The notes below the pieces were generated by a model. That model made no database searches. It worked only from the letters and a program-made list of their open reading frames with translations, and was not told the DNA's origin. Source: Rhizophagus irregularis (taxonomy: Eukaryota; Glomeromycota; Glomeromycetes; Glomerales; Glomeraceae). From it: a DNA stretch of 64,000 bases. The DNA lies in the NCBI RefSeq assembly GCF_026210795.1, contig NC_089429.1:6977001-7041000 (forward strand), in the 5' to 3' direction. The position numbers were made by a program, and so were the translations under genes. Shown here piece after piece: positions 34,793 through 45,879 of this stretch; within the stretch, counting starts at the first letter, position 1, and every line of letters starts with the position of its first letter.

Positions 34793-36841
34793 ATGGCTAT
34801 CATTCGTCAAGAAATAGTTAGAGCTACAATTAATAGAGCAGCTGCATTAGTAGACCCTAATATTCAAAATAATTTAGAAAAACGACATGTATTTAGAATA
34901 CAAACAGTTCTTGCTGACAAATCTCTTACGAAGGATGAAAAATCATATGCAGTAAAAGAATTAAATAAAGTATTTGACCATTATAAAATCCTTTATAATG
35001 AAGGAACAAAAAGAATTTGTGAAAATTGTCATGATGAATGTTTAGCTACATTATATTGTGAACATTGTATTCGAAATTATTTAAAAGAAAATTTTTCAAA
35101 TAAATAATGATATTGATAATTTAATATAACAATGTCAAATAAAAGCACTTATACCAAATTTGATAGTAGAATGGATTCCTTATAATAATTTACAAAATAT
35201 TAAATACTTAACTAAAGGTGGAAGTTCTGAAATTTATACAGCAGTTTGGATTGGTGGATGTTATGAAGAATGGGATTTAAAAGAAAAACAATTAAAAAGA
35301 TATGGAAGTATGATTGTAGTGCTCAAAAAATTAGAAAATGTTGAAAGTGCCAATAAAAGTTGGTTTGATGAGGTATATACAAGTAATTAAAAGTATTTGA
35401 AATTTTTTTTTAAAATTTAATTGCAATTTTTTTAATTTTTGTAGGGTATATCTCATCTACACATAAGTAGCAAAACTTCCCTTATAGTGCAATGTTACGG
35501 TTTAACTCAAAATCCATTTAATGGAAATTATATGATTGTAATGAATCATATGAATATAAATCTAAGAGAATATTTGCAACAAAATCTCAATAAAATCACA
35601 TGGAAAGAAAGAATTCAAATTATTGATAGTATAATTGGCGCAGTTTATGATATTCACAGCGAGAGTTCAATTCACAGAGATTTACATTCTGGAAATATAT
35701 TATTTGGTCAAAGTAATCAAAATTTTTTCATCAGTGATTTTGGATTTTGTGGACCAGCTAATAAACCATTAAATAGTATATATGGAAATCTTCCATACAT
35801 AGCACCTGAGGTCATTGTTAATAAGAAATATACTTTTGCATCTGATATTTATAGTATTGGCATACTTATGTGGGAAATCTCATCTGGACAACCACCTTTT
35901 ATTAATAAACATGATTATGATCTTGCAATAAGAATAATAAATGGAATGAGACCAAAAACAATACCAGACACTCCTTTAGAATATAAAGAATTAATGGAAC
36001 AATGTTGGGATGCTAATCCTACGAAAAGACCTGATATTTTCACTCTTTTTAATAAAATAAGGGATATTTATAGATGGTATTGTCAAAATGAAAATGAACA
36101 AAGAATAATTAGTAAAATTACGAGTACTAATAACTCTCAATTAAATACAAGATATAATTTAAATTCTAGTTCTACTAATAGTTCCTTTTTTGGGAATTTT
36201 AGTACAAGTTCTAGTAATTGGAATATTAGTAGTAGAGTTTATAATTTTGAAAATTTACCTGAACCAAAAAATGCAACAAAAGGTAAGAATTTTTTATTGT
36301 ACAAGTTTTACTTTTTACATTATAATATTTCATTTTATTTATTTAATAGAAGAACAAGATGGTAATTATTAAAATATATTTAACTTATTAATATTGTTAT
36401 TTTTTTACTATGTTAACTTTATTTTTATAGCTTATCATAGTATACAATTTGATTATGATTTACAAGATGGTTTGATTATTGGTAAGATTAGCAATTAATA
36501 TATTTTTGTTAAAAATTTCGATTTATAATTCTAATTTATATCCATTTAATTTAAATAAAGTAGAAGAGAAATCTAATAAAAGATGTTATTTTGATGGTAA
36601 TAGATAGTTTTTTGTAAAAATTTTTTACAATGCTGTAAATCAAATAATCAATTTTCTTCTTTATTACTATAAAATAGATGATGATAAAGATTTAGCTTAT
36701 AACTCTAATAAAAAAGTCAATTCAAATAATAACGAAGGTAATTATTACTGAAACTCTCATATTTTATTTTTATTATTATTAATGTATTAATATTAAATTT
36801 TAGAAATACAATATCATGAAATTGGATACCAATATACGTAA
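34793..36841 (+). CDS. Protein kinase with N-terminal Cys motif and microexon tail (frame broken once)
   Basis: The N-terminal part (34793-35107) has helices and a Cys motif CENCHDECLATLYCEHC. The kinase domain follows: glycine loop KGGSSEIYTAVW, lysine in VVLKKL, catalytic IHRDLHSGNILF, ISDFGFCGP, YIAPEV and C-lobe landmarks. All catalytic residues are present. It resembles tyrosine-kinase-like kinases expanded in Rhizophagus. Introns: 35373-35444 joins in frame, then exons 36350-36361 (12 nt), 36431-36481, 36561-36596, 36678-36737 and 36804-36841. All are joined in phase 1 (G|GT) to a TAA at 36839-36841. Between the N-terminal part and the kinase domain there is a one-base frame change near 35103. 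In the shifted frame, NNDIDNLI-stop-QCQIKALIPN then shows a TAA replacing a sense codon. Either the gene is a recent pseudogene, or an unidentified intron bypasses about 35060-35160. Confidence 0.7.
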
Positions 36842-38676
36842 AGAAATTATGCTACGAGTAAGATGGATCTTAACTATTTATTAAATTAGAGCGTTATCAT
36901 TATTATTTTTGTATTATTTTATTTAGAATTATTTAAACACTAAGACTAGAGTAGCAAAATTTGCAAATTTTCTTAGTTTGTAATTTAAATAGTTCATTTT
37001 ATTTATTTATGACTAGTATACAATATATAGAATATGAATAAATTTATAATTTGAACAGTATTACAATATTATAGATTTTTGCCATATTGAAATTAATCTG
37101 ATTTTTATTAAAAACCAATTACTGTATATACCAATATACTACTGATATTTTAGTTAACTAATGTCCAAATCTTAAATCTCACGAAAATTACCAAATATTG
37201 CAGCGTCAAATGAATACTGGTTTATTATTTACTACCATACGAATATTTAAGTTCAAAGGAAATTTTAATTGGATATAAAGCATTTTAGAGTATGTAGATT
37301 ACTATGTAATGTAATAGCAATTTCTGTCTATAAAAGTATACAATTGATTAAATAAATAACAGTTTAATACTATTTACAGTTTTGTAATAATCTACGTATA
37401 TTAATTTGCAAGTTAGATTTTAGATGATATAAATAGAATTTCATTTTTTGCTGTTCTAATATTAACTTATTGAGTTTAGTTTATAATTCATCGACAAGTA
37501 GTATTTTTAGGCATTAAAATTGTATTATAAATTTGAAGATGTTGTAAATATAAATACAAATGAATATAAGAAATACGTTTGAAAGAGTTAGAATTCTTTC
37601 CATAAATTGTTCAAATTGGCATATATTTTACGTCTATGTTATATATATCTTACGTTTAAACTATATACATAATATGGTCAAATTATGTTTATTTAAAATG
37701 GTTATTTGATGTTACATTTAATCAAAAAGTATTTTTCACAGGGGCTTATATACCAACAAAATTAACTTTATATGTCCTCTCATAATTAATAAATAAAACA
37801 TATCCTTTGGTCTTTGTCATGGGATCCTGCCAAAAATTCTAATGTTCATGATAATTAAGAATTTGAGTCTTTCTTCTCCATTCTTCCCTTGAAATTTGCA
37901 GTAATATTTTCGCTATATCGAAAAGTAGGTTCATTTTCAAATAAATGAACAAAAATAATTTCTGGAAAAGTATCAATTGAATGTCTCTTAGACCCAACAG
38001 ACATTGTACAAAATTCAAATAATTGAGTGATTATTAATAATAATAATAAATATGTGATATTCTAATTACGATGTTGCATAATCATTAATTTCTCAAAATA
38101 TATGTATTCTAAATAAATAATTTGAAAGGAAATAGGTTGCTTTAAATTAAAAATCAGCAGTTTATCGCTGTTTACTAAATATATATATGAAAGACTATTA
38201 GGCTAAAAGTGAATCTATAGGAGTTTCAAATTTAACTAAAATTATGAAACCTTTTAGTGAAGCTGGATTTTCTATTATAAAAAATTATATTACTGTAATA
38301 CTGTATGTACCAGGATTATTCATATTAAACCATTATATACAGGGTAACAGGGATATTAATGATCAAAAAGAATTTTTTAAGAATACTTCAAAATCACTTG
38401 TTTTAATGTGAAGCCTAAAATTAAACATTTTAATTTAAAAGGAAGGGGCTTATCCTAAATTTTGTAATATGATGATATAATAGTATTATTTGATACTTGG
38501 CTATAATTAAATGTACTACCTGAAGATTTTGTTTCATATTTCCAACCAGATTGAATAATAGATCGATGTATATATTTAGCAACCAGTGATTCAACTCATA
38601 TTACTTTGGATTCATTAGATAGTACTTCTTGATCTCCTCCGCAGTCGATCTCGATCAAAGAATTAAAGCGGCAACC
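36842..38676. other. No convincing gene
   Basis: AT-rich. A minus-strand frame of 49 codons (37855-38004, starting MSVGSKRHSIDTFPEIIFVH) has a less biased composition than its surroundings and could be a remnant exon. I recognise no domain. The rest (38200-38640) looks like decayed element sequence. Confidence 0.35.
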
Positions 38677-38780
38677 CGCTGCATTTAATTGATTTTAGTA
38701 GGTATAATAATTTTAATAGCTACAGAATGACAATTGGGTAATAGTCAGTACCCGTCACAATTAAAAATTCTGACTTGCGC
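38677..38780. repeat. ~100-bp direct repeat, copy 1 (partner 39702-39795)
   Basis: Both copies contain GCTGCATTTAA, TATAATAATTTTAATAGCTA, GACAATTGGGTAAT and TACCCGTCACAATT in the same order. The content in between is unrelated. Confidence 0.75.
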
Positions 38781-39184
38781 AAAATAAGGTTTACAAAAAA
38801 AAAATTTATCCGCAGAAAAATCCAATTCACAGATTTTTGTTTATGGCTTTTTTTGAATGAAATTGCAATTATGTAAAAGGCAAAGCATCACAAACGGGTT
38901 TAACATACAATACATTAACTTTCCAGATTTTACAACTTTATTAACCAGAACTATATAATATACAATAAACAAATATACTATATTTCGCAAGAAAGTAGTA
39001 AAAAGTTAGTTAATCTTTTTTTTTATTTTTCTTATATATTTTTTCTTTAAATTTTATTATAAAAGTATGTTTGCAAGGTTTTTTTGCGTGGCGCAATGAA
39101 TAGTGTTACGCAGTAAAATGTCACGCAGTAATCACGTGATATAACTGGATCCGTGATGCCGATCAATGTAGGAGATATCGACAT

Positions 39185-39310
39185 GTTTGATATGTTATGT
39201 AGTATATATAGAACATATAGTATATAGAGTAAATAGTATATATAGCATAAATAGTATATATAACATATATAGCATATATAGCATATATAGCATATGTAGC
39301 ATAAATTAGA
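39185..39310. repeat. ATATAGCAT-type minisatellite
   Basis: About ten units of 10-15 bp (TATATAGCATA and variants) in a row. An open frame of 68 codons on the minus strand (39163-39369) reads this repeat as repeated I-Y-A and I-Y-T and is not a gene. Confidence 0.8.
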
Positions 39311-39701
39311 TATTTTTTTTTATATAGCATTAGAAAAAGTAGTTTTAGAACAGTCCTTATAAAAATCATTAATAAAATTAATTAATAAAACTCATATATA
39401 TACACTTTATTTTACGCCGATCCCGTTAATTTCCGACCCTACTGCTTACACTAAATATACCGCTTATTTTTAAGCATATAAGAACTGACCTATAACAATA
39501 GGTTTATCATGTGGTACAGTCAGGAAAAGAGGGATTAAATACATCCAACCCATTTAAAATTATTACAAATATATCGTGATTTGTCTAAATTTAAACATTC
39601 CTCTAATATGTACTAGTAATACTTTTGTGAGAATTAAATAATAAAAAATGCCTTATATTTATAATTTTATTTTACACTATTTGGAGTCTGAGCCCGGAAA
39701 C

Positions 39702-39795
39702 TAGCTGCATTTAACTGTTATTTTAGTAAGTATAATAATTTTAATAGCTACAGAAATGACAATTGGGTAATACCCGTCACAATTGAAAATTCTGG
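39702..39795. repeat. ~100-bp direct repeat, copy 2 (partner 38677-38780)
   Basis: See the shared words in copy 1. Copy 2 is more conserved in the TACCCGTCACAATT end. Confidence 0.75.
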
Positions 39796-39799
39796 CGCA

Positions 39800-40285
39800 C
39801 AGCCTTAATCGCTTAGTAAATATTGTACCCGTTTAGAACCAAAACTAGTCAGCCATCCAACCACAAAGAAATCAAAGAAATCGAAGAAAAGACAGAAAAA
39901 AGAGTAAAAAATGTGAGATTTTCGGATAATAGTAACCATCAACACGCAATACCTTTTGAAGAATGAAAGAAAATGGGTTAATTGAAAAATACCGTATACG
40001 ACTAAAAAGTGACAAGTAAGATAAATAGAAATATTTTATCTGATAATTTTTTTAATATAAATTCTTCATCTTTTCTGATAAATATTTATCTGAGAGGAAT
40101 CACATGAATTACAGTTAATACTATTTACTTTTTTTTTCAATTTTAATTACATACATTTATTTAGATCTTATTACCATTTTTTATTTATAGGAAATAATTT
40201 TCTCATGTAACAAAAATTTTTTTAATAGTATTGTAAAAATCAAAAATAAATAGTCACTCTCTTCTAATAATCATCACTGTAGAAA
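39800..40285. other. No gene seen
   Basis: AT-rich spacer between the direct repeat and the BTB pseudogene. Confidence 0.4.
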
Positions 40286-40289
40286 ATTT

Positions 40290-41390
40290 TTAACATGAAT
40301 TCATATCAAATAATCTTTTCTGGTATTTGTAACTGAATTTTATCTTGTAAAGATTTAACAAACAGGACTTGAAATACTTCATAATTCTCCACCTTAAATT
40401 CTGCTGTAATTCCTATTTTAGGATAAGCTAGAATGATAAAATGTCCAATTATTGGTACCACTACAAAAGAAATTACTCATGTGTGGTCCTTGATTAGTAC
40501 TCGAGAAATAAATAGCATAACTTGCATTGTTATTGTTAACATAACTTAGTTTTGCAGTAGAAATAATTTTTTCATCCGTAATATAAAATAGAAACTATCT
40601 GTAGTGCTTTTCCAAATATTACTTCCACTCCACTAATCGAGTACAGCATTCCAAACACGAAATTCTTCAATTGATAGATCATCTATTTGTAAAACTTTTT
40701 GATCAATTGCTCTTCAGAAAATTTATTGAAATGATCCAAATTAAGAAACCATTTCGTTCAAATCGATAACTAACGATAATAGTTTTCATTATCAAATGCT
40801 TCAGTAAAAATGTTTTCATAGATCCAACTTGATCGATTTTCGATAAGGTACGATTGAAGATATTCGACCACGTCAGTTAGTTGGAAACGTTTAGCAGCTT
40901 TCATCAAGTTCAACAAAGATAATGAATTCATGGTCAAAACATTAATTTCGTTACTATAGATTAAATTATAATTATTATTTCTTTTTTTATCCTAGTTTTA
41001 TCTAGATGTTAAATAAATAATGAGAGCTAATTAGTATTAATAGCTACCCTAAGATTCTGTCAAATACTTCAAAAGTATATTCGGGAAATTTAAATTGATA
41101 ACAATTATCAAGTTTTTCATTTTTTATCCATAGAATGTAATTTATTATGAAGGTAAACTGATCTAACTTTCAAAAGAATGAACGATCATTCTTTTAAAAG
41201 GTTTCCGGCCTACAATAAAAACAACATCATAATCAATATTATTTTTACGTATTTGGCTTATATCTTGGATGAACTTTTTATCTGAAGGTAATGGAATCAT
41301 GTTTGTAATGTCAAAGTGTAAAAAAGTGCGTGGGAATTTATAAAGTTTATGTTCCTTTTTTTTTGTTTTTTTTTTTCCACTGACGGACAT
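40290..41390 (-). pseudogene. BTB-BACK-TLDc pseudogene
   Basis: From the 5' end on the minus strand: an open piece with a lysine-rich leader and the BTB start IRKNNIDYDVVFIVGRKPFK (41163-41390). After a frameshift come ILLKVRSVYL, FPEYTFEVFDRILG, then BACK-like NSLSLLNLMKAAKRFQLTDV, VEYLQSYLIENRSSWIYENI and SIEEFRVWNAVLD. TLDc pieces follow: TAKLSYVNNNNASYAIYFSS, STNQGPHMSNFFCSGTNNW and ENYEVFQVL. Every domain of the family is present in order, but several stops and frame changes break it. Its leader differs from that of the intact gene at 61687-63154, so it belongs to another subgroup. Confidence 0.8.
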
Positions 41391-43153
41391 GTGAAACGAA
41401 GAAAAAAAAATTAAAATAGTATTTTCTGTATTTATTTACGCAAATTATAATTATTGTTATATGTCATTCAATTTCAACTTATTTTTTTTTGTAAAAAAAA
41501 AAGTATTATTAATAATTATTACATTTCAAGATAATTAGTAATATTACTAATATACAGTACATCTTATAATTATTATGTAGTGCAACAAATCTTATCAATT
41601 TAAATTTACCTATGTTTATTTATATATTAACTAATTTTTTTATAATTATTACATATAATGAGAATAGAAGTTGAACTTACTCGTAGATAATATAATTTGT
41701 AATACTACCAGTTTTATCCATTGCGATTTTTTAACGGAATTCTGTAATTGACGTTTTTTTCAAGTTGCGAAATTAAGCTTTGAGTGATTAATAGCAGAAT
41801 TATGCAATTTTTTCACGTTTTCAAACGTTTTTCATTTTCTTTCTTGACTAAAATTATGAATAGGTAATTTTAGAACGCAAAAAAATCTTTAACAATCTTT
41901 TAAACTTGATCTTGGTTTAAGGAAATGATGTATGTAAATTATAAACAACCGTTTCTTGATACTTTTCAAATAATACACTTAATTCTACTAATGACAAATT
42001 TCAAGCCAGGAATCAAATTGTGAACAATTTACGCAGCAACAAATTTATGTATGGTATGACGCCTGAATCCAATAATAATCATGAATTACCCACTGTAAAT
42101 TGTACAATTGATTCAGCCTCCGGATAAACAACTAAATAACAAATTAATCTTCGAACGGATTAGAAATAAAACCAACAGAAAAAAGTTCAATTGGAACAAA
42201 AGGATATCAAATGGATTACAACACAATATTCAGCTTCATCACCGACAGATAAAAGATAATACACTTTGCGAACAGGAAGAAAAGGTTAAAATAATGAAAT
42301 TATTTGGCCTGACAGTACTTACGCATAGAAAATACAACGAGAAGTATTGTAGCTTTTCATAATTCAAATTTGATTGTTATTTAATTTCCACAAAAAAATC
42401 AAGGAAGTTCCTACGACTTCACAATTTAGTTGATGAAGATTGTATTAGCTCGACGCTAGTGTCATTAAAGGTTATATAAATGTCATGATTGCGATAAATT
42501 TACTCACCGAATAAGCTTTCAATCTAATAATTTATTATAATTCAAAAATTTTGTACAGACTTAATGGCTAAATGAAACAAAAAAAAAGTTGAATTATGAA
42601 AGCATGTATTAAAATGAGGCGCAAAATCCAACTCTTTTTCACAGATGATAATTTCGAGATGAGAATTTTATTATATCATATCCTATTTATAAATGATTCT
42701 TGTGAAAAAAAGATAAAGGATCTAATAGATGATCATGAAGTATTAGATTTTAGAATATGATTTATACAGTATTTATGCAATGAACTTAAACTCGGTATAT
42801 TGTATCAATAGGCTAAGTTTATTACTAAAGTTTATATAGTGTATATATAGTTTAATATTTATTAAAATCAAATAAACCAACGATTTTTTAAATCATTTTA
42901 TTATAATTTATAGAGTTGACAGACATTCTTAATAAACGCTTTCTTCAAGAGTTAGTTGAAAAGTTTTTAATTGAAATCTGGCTGTCCAAGAAGTCCGCAA
43001 CGTTGCGTAAGTCGCGTAATGGTGGGAAGAAGAGGGCGAATGTAGAGGAATATCTTCGAAAAAAAATCGTGTATATATTAGTATAGACGTCATGTATAGT
43101 GGGTAGAGTCCAAAATTTTTGTATTCATTTTTTATGTATTAATAAAGTAAGTC
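41391..43153. other. No convincing gene
   Basis: A plus-strand frame of 84 codons (42108-42362) is rich in N, K, R and Q with no domain. Codon bias there is weaker than in random AT-rich sequence, so a decayed element protein is possible. Otherwise only AT-rich sequence is present. Confidence 0.35.
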
Positions 43154-43753
43154 TTACAATTGATCATATTTGAAAAGACTTAAACCCTCCACAGGATGTG
43201 CTAGTGCGTCCAATAGAGCATTGTGCTCTAATACGCCGAATGCTTCTGAATGAGAAAAGGCGTGAAAAAATCCATTTTTTTCTTGTTCAGATAAATTAGG
43301 AAGGCGCTGGGATAATAACCTAAGAAGGATATTACGATGACGATCCAACCGGTCTTGAAAAAGTTTATCCCAAGCATCTCTACCATAACAAGCCATGAAA
43401 TCGTGTCCATCTACGATGCCTGAAATATCATAATCATCATCAAAGTCATCTTCATCACCATCCCAAACTTCGTCTTCGCCGTCATCATCCTCTTCATTAA
43501 CGTAATCTTCATCACCATCCCAATCGTCTTCGCCGTCATCATCCTCTTCATTAACGTAATCTACATCACCATCCCAAACTTCGTCGTCGCCATCATAATC
43601 CTCTTCATTAACGTAATCTTCATCACCATCCCAAACTTCGTCGTCGCCGTCATAATCCTCCTCATTAACGACGTCATCATCTGAAAAGACTATCTTCATT
43701 TGCCGCAGCATTGATTTTTTATTTATTTTTATTTTTATTTTTATTTTCTTCAT
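43154..43753 (-). CDS. Acidic repeat protein of unknown function
   Basis: A 199-residue open frame. Residues 1-18 are basic (KIKIKIKINKKS). Residues of about 30-105 consist of four near-identical acidic repeats of 18-19 residues (YVNEEDYDGDDEVWDGDED and variants) encoded by 54-57 bp units starting near 43660, 43602, 43545 and 43491. The last ~90 residues are of normal composition (SGIVDGHDFMACYGRDAWDK, LSQRLPNLSEQEKNGF, LLDALAHPVEGLSLFKYDQL) and probably fold. There is no signal peptide. The start could also be Met15 (MLRQMKIVFSDDD), because the first part is a simple AAAAAT repeat. The repeats differ by synonymous and conservative changes and all are in frame, which favours a real gene. A SINE-like copy lies just upstream. 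The family is not recognised. Confidence 0.6.
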   Translation of the reverse strand: MKKIKIKIKINKKSMLRQMKIVFSDDDVVNEEDYDGDDEVWDGDEDYVNEEDYDGDDEVWDGDVDYVNEEDDDGEDDWDGDEDYVNEEDDDGEDEVWDGDEDDFDDDYDISGIVDGHDFMACYGRDAWDKLFQDRLDRHRNILLRLLSQRLPNLSEQEKNGFFHAFSHSEAFGVLEHNALLDALAHPVEGLSLFKYDQL

Positions 43754-43811
43754 GGCTGAAAAGTGCGTTTAAATATTTGTTATAAGCCTCGAAGTGTTGC
43801 TTAGATGTTTA

Positions 43812-43915
43812 TTACTGTACATCGTTACGACGTTACGTGCCGGACGGACCAGCGGGTAATCCTTCGTTACACTTTGAACCAACTAAGCCACAAGACTATG
43901 ATTGTTATTGAAATC
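43812..43915 (-). repeat. SINE-like repeat, minus copy with tRNA-type box A
   Basis: On the minus strand, TGGCTTAGTTGG at 43890-43879 fits the RNA polymerase III box A consensus exactly. GGTCCGTCCGG at 43850-43840 resembles box B, 40 nt downstream as in tRNA-derived SINEs. The partner in the opposite orientation is 31701-31810. No A-tail is visible. Confidence 0.55.
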
Positions 43916-43925
43916 ACGCAATATT

Positions 43926-45070
43926 ATTTATCAGGATATTCATAATCTCTTTATTTATACTTTCCAAAATACATCATTGGGAACACAAAATAAAATGCAA
44001 TTAGACTTTTACTTTTGCACTTATTAAATGAATAACAAAAATGACTTCTAAGAAATTCATTTTTAAACTGCTCCATTAATAAATTTTATTTTTTATTATT
44101 TCTATATTAATTTAGATGAAGTCAGAATATCACAGTGATGTATTAATTTATTTAGAAAATATTTTTTACATTATTTTATCATATATCATTCTGTAAAAAG
44201 TTGAAATATTAAATATTAAATCAATTGATTGATAAATGATGTCAGTAATTTTAAACTTACAATTTTATTATAAAAGTCTAATTTACTGTATCAGTAAAGC
44301 TTAATAAAAAGTCTAAAGAATTTTTTGATTGAACTCTATTTATCAGTTATTACAGAAATAGTTTTAAGAATTCCACCGGGTGGTGGTGACTAAAATTATG
44401 ACAATCGACTAGCATTAAAAAAATATAGTGCCGGTAAAAATTGATAATTCTGGCCAACGGTGATGATTAAATGTTATTATAATGATATATTATACTTAAA
44501 ATATAATCTTATTAAATTAGGAATATTTATTTTATGAGTTGCATTTGTCGGTTTCATACCATTGTCAGTTAAATATCAGCTAAAATAATTATTTAAATAT
44601 GCCACTTATTAAATCGATTTAATTAGTAGAGCATGGGAATATATTTTGCTACAAAAGTCAATGTAAATTGCCACATTTTATTAAATAGGTATATAATCGC
44701 TCACATTATATTCAAGGATCCGATTTACTATATTTTTACATAGTGGAAAAAAAACATTTCGGGTATCAGCTCGAATAAATTAAACCGACCGATTAACTAT
44801 ATCCCAAATATAAATTCTTGTATAAAAATAATTTCTCGTTCATTGTCAAACAATATTTCTGGTTCTTGTTTTAATAAAACTTTATTTTTAACTAAATATT
44901 ATACAATAAATATAAATCAAAAGGTTGTCTTACAATAAAAAATTAGATTCAACACTCAAAATATCTTGTCTAAAAAGTTCTGAACATTAATTCAAATATT
45001 ATATCTTCCAATAATTCTTAATTTCAAGACTCTGAACTGGAAATCTACGAAAAAAAAGATGTTCTTAAAT
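43926..45070. other. No gene seen
   Basis: AT-rich spacer. A slightly GC-richer patch at 44370-44460 (CCACCGGGTGGTGGTGAC) has a small palindrome, CCACC/GGTGG. Confidence 0.4.
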
Positions 45071-45073
45071 AAT

Positions 45074-45243
45074 TGTCCGAAGCGTAGCGGAGGACATTAA
45101 CGGTTAGACACATTGTAATGCAAGGTATGTCTGTCCGCACGCGTGATTAACCAATAAGATGTATTATTGATTATTATCACGTGATCAGATTTTCGGTGAC
45201 GCGCCTGACGCGTGATTTTAAACGAGTGCTTCGGACATTACAA
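45074..45243. mobile_element. Small TIR element with TGTCCGAAGC ends
   Basis: Left end AATTGTCCGAAGCGTAGCGG and right end reading TAATGTCCGAAGCACTCG in reverse complement form short TIRs. The interior is GC-richer (CACGCGTGATT, GGTGACGCGCCTGACGCG) than the AT-rich flanks. A related single end is at 24893-24922. Confidence 0.6.
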
Positions 45244-45869
45244 CGGATCCCGTTACCTAGTAAAATATAAAAATTTAACAACACTTTCAACAATCGTCAA
45301 TTCAAGCCTTAAAACAGCAACACTGACGCCTGGGGGCACTATACTATAAAGATATACTTTTTTATACAACTAGCAGTAGCTCAAATTTAAATTTTAAAAT
45401 TTTTTTTAAAAAAGCTTAAACTTGATATCTAACAAAAAAATTATATTATTAAGATCAACAAATACAGTACTTTGAAGACTTTCAGGTAAAAAATAAATTT
45501 TTTAATATTGTATATAAATATAAATTAGGATTAAAGTTTCAAAATATTGTAACTTCTAAATTTTTTTTTAAAGAAGCATGGAATATCTATATTATTATTC
45601 AATAATTGTTAAGGCTACTTCTTTTAACTTTAAAATTATAGCAATTTAAAGTAATATTTACAAGAAAATTTAATTTAATACTTAAAAATAAATGCCTTAT
45701 AATAACAACGTTTTCTAAATATATATGATTTAAAAAATTAGCAAATTCAAGGCAAAATTATTCATTCTGCAAAGATTATAAGCATAATTACTATATAGCC
45801 AATAAATAAATAAATGCGGAAAAGAGTAAATTAATCAATAATAATATAAAAACAGATTTAGAAATATGT
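45244..45869. other. No gene seen
   Basis: AT-rich. The beginning (CGTTACCTAGTAAAATATAA at 45250) resembles the start of the kinase-module pseudogene flank at 11520, suggesting a shared upstream sequence. Confidence 0.3.
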
Positions 45870-45879
45870 TTAAAAAAAA

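Noticed and set aside
39163-39369. Open frame with repeated I-Y-A residues
   Set aside because: It only translates the ATATAGCAT minisatellite.
42108-42362. 84-codon plus-strand gene
   Set aside because: No domain, no upstream signals, and the surrounding sequence is full of stops. It was kept only as a remark in the spacer entry.
43812-43890. A functional tRNA gene
   Set aside because: Box A is perfect, but no acceptor stem, anticodon stem or T-arm can be paired.
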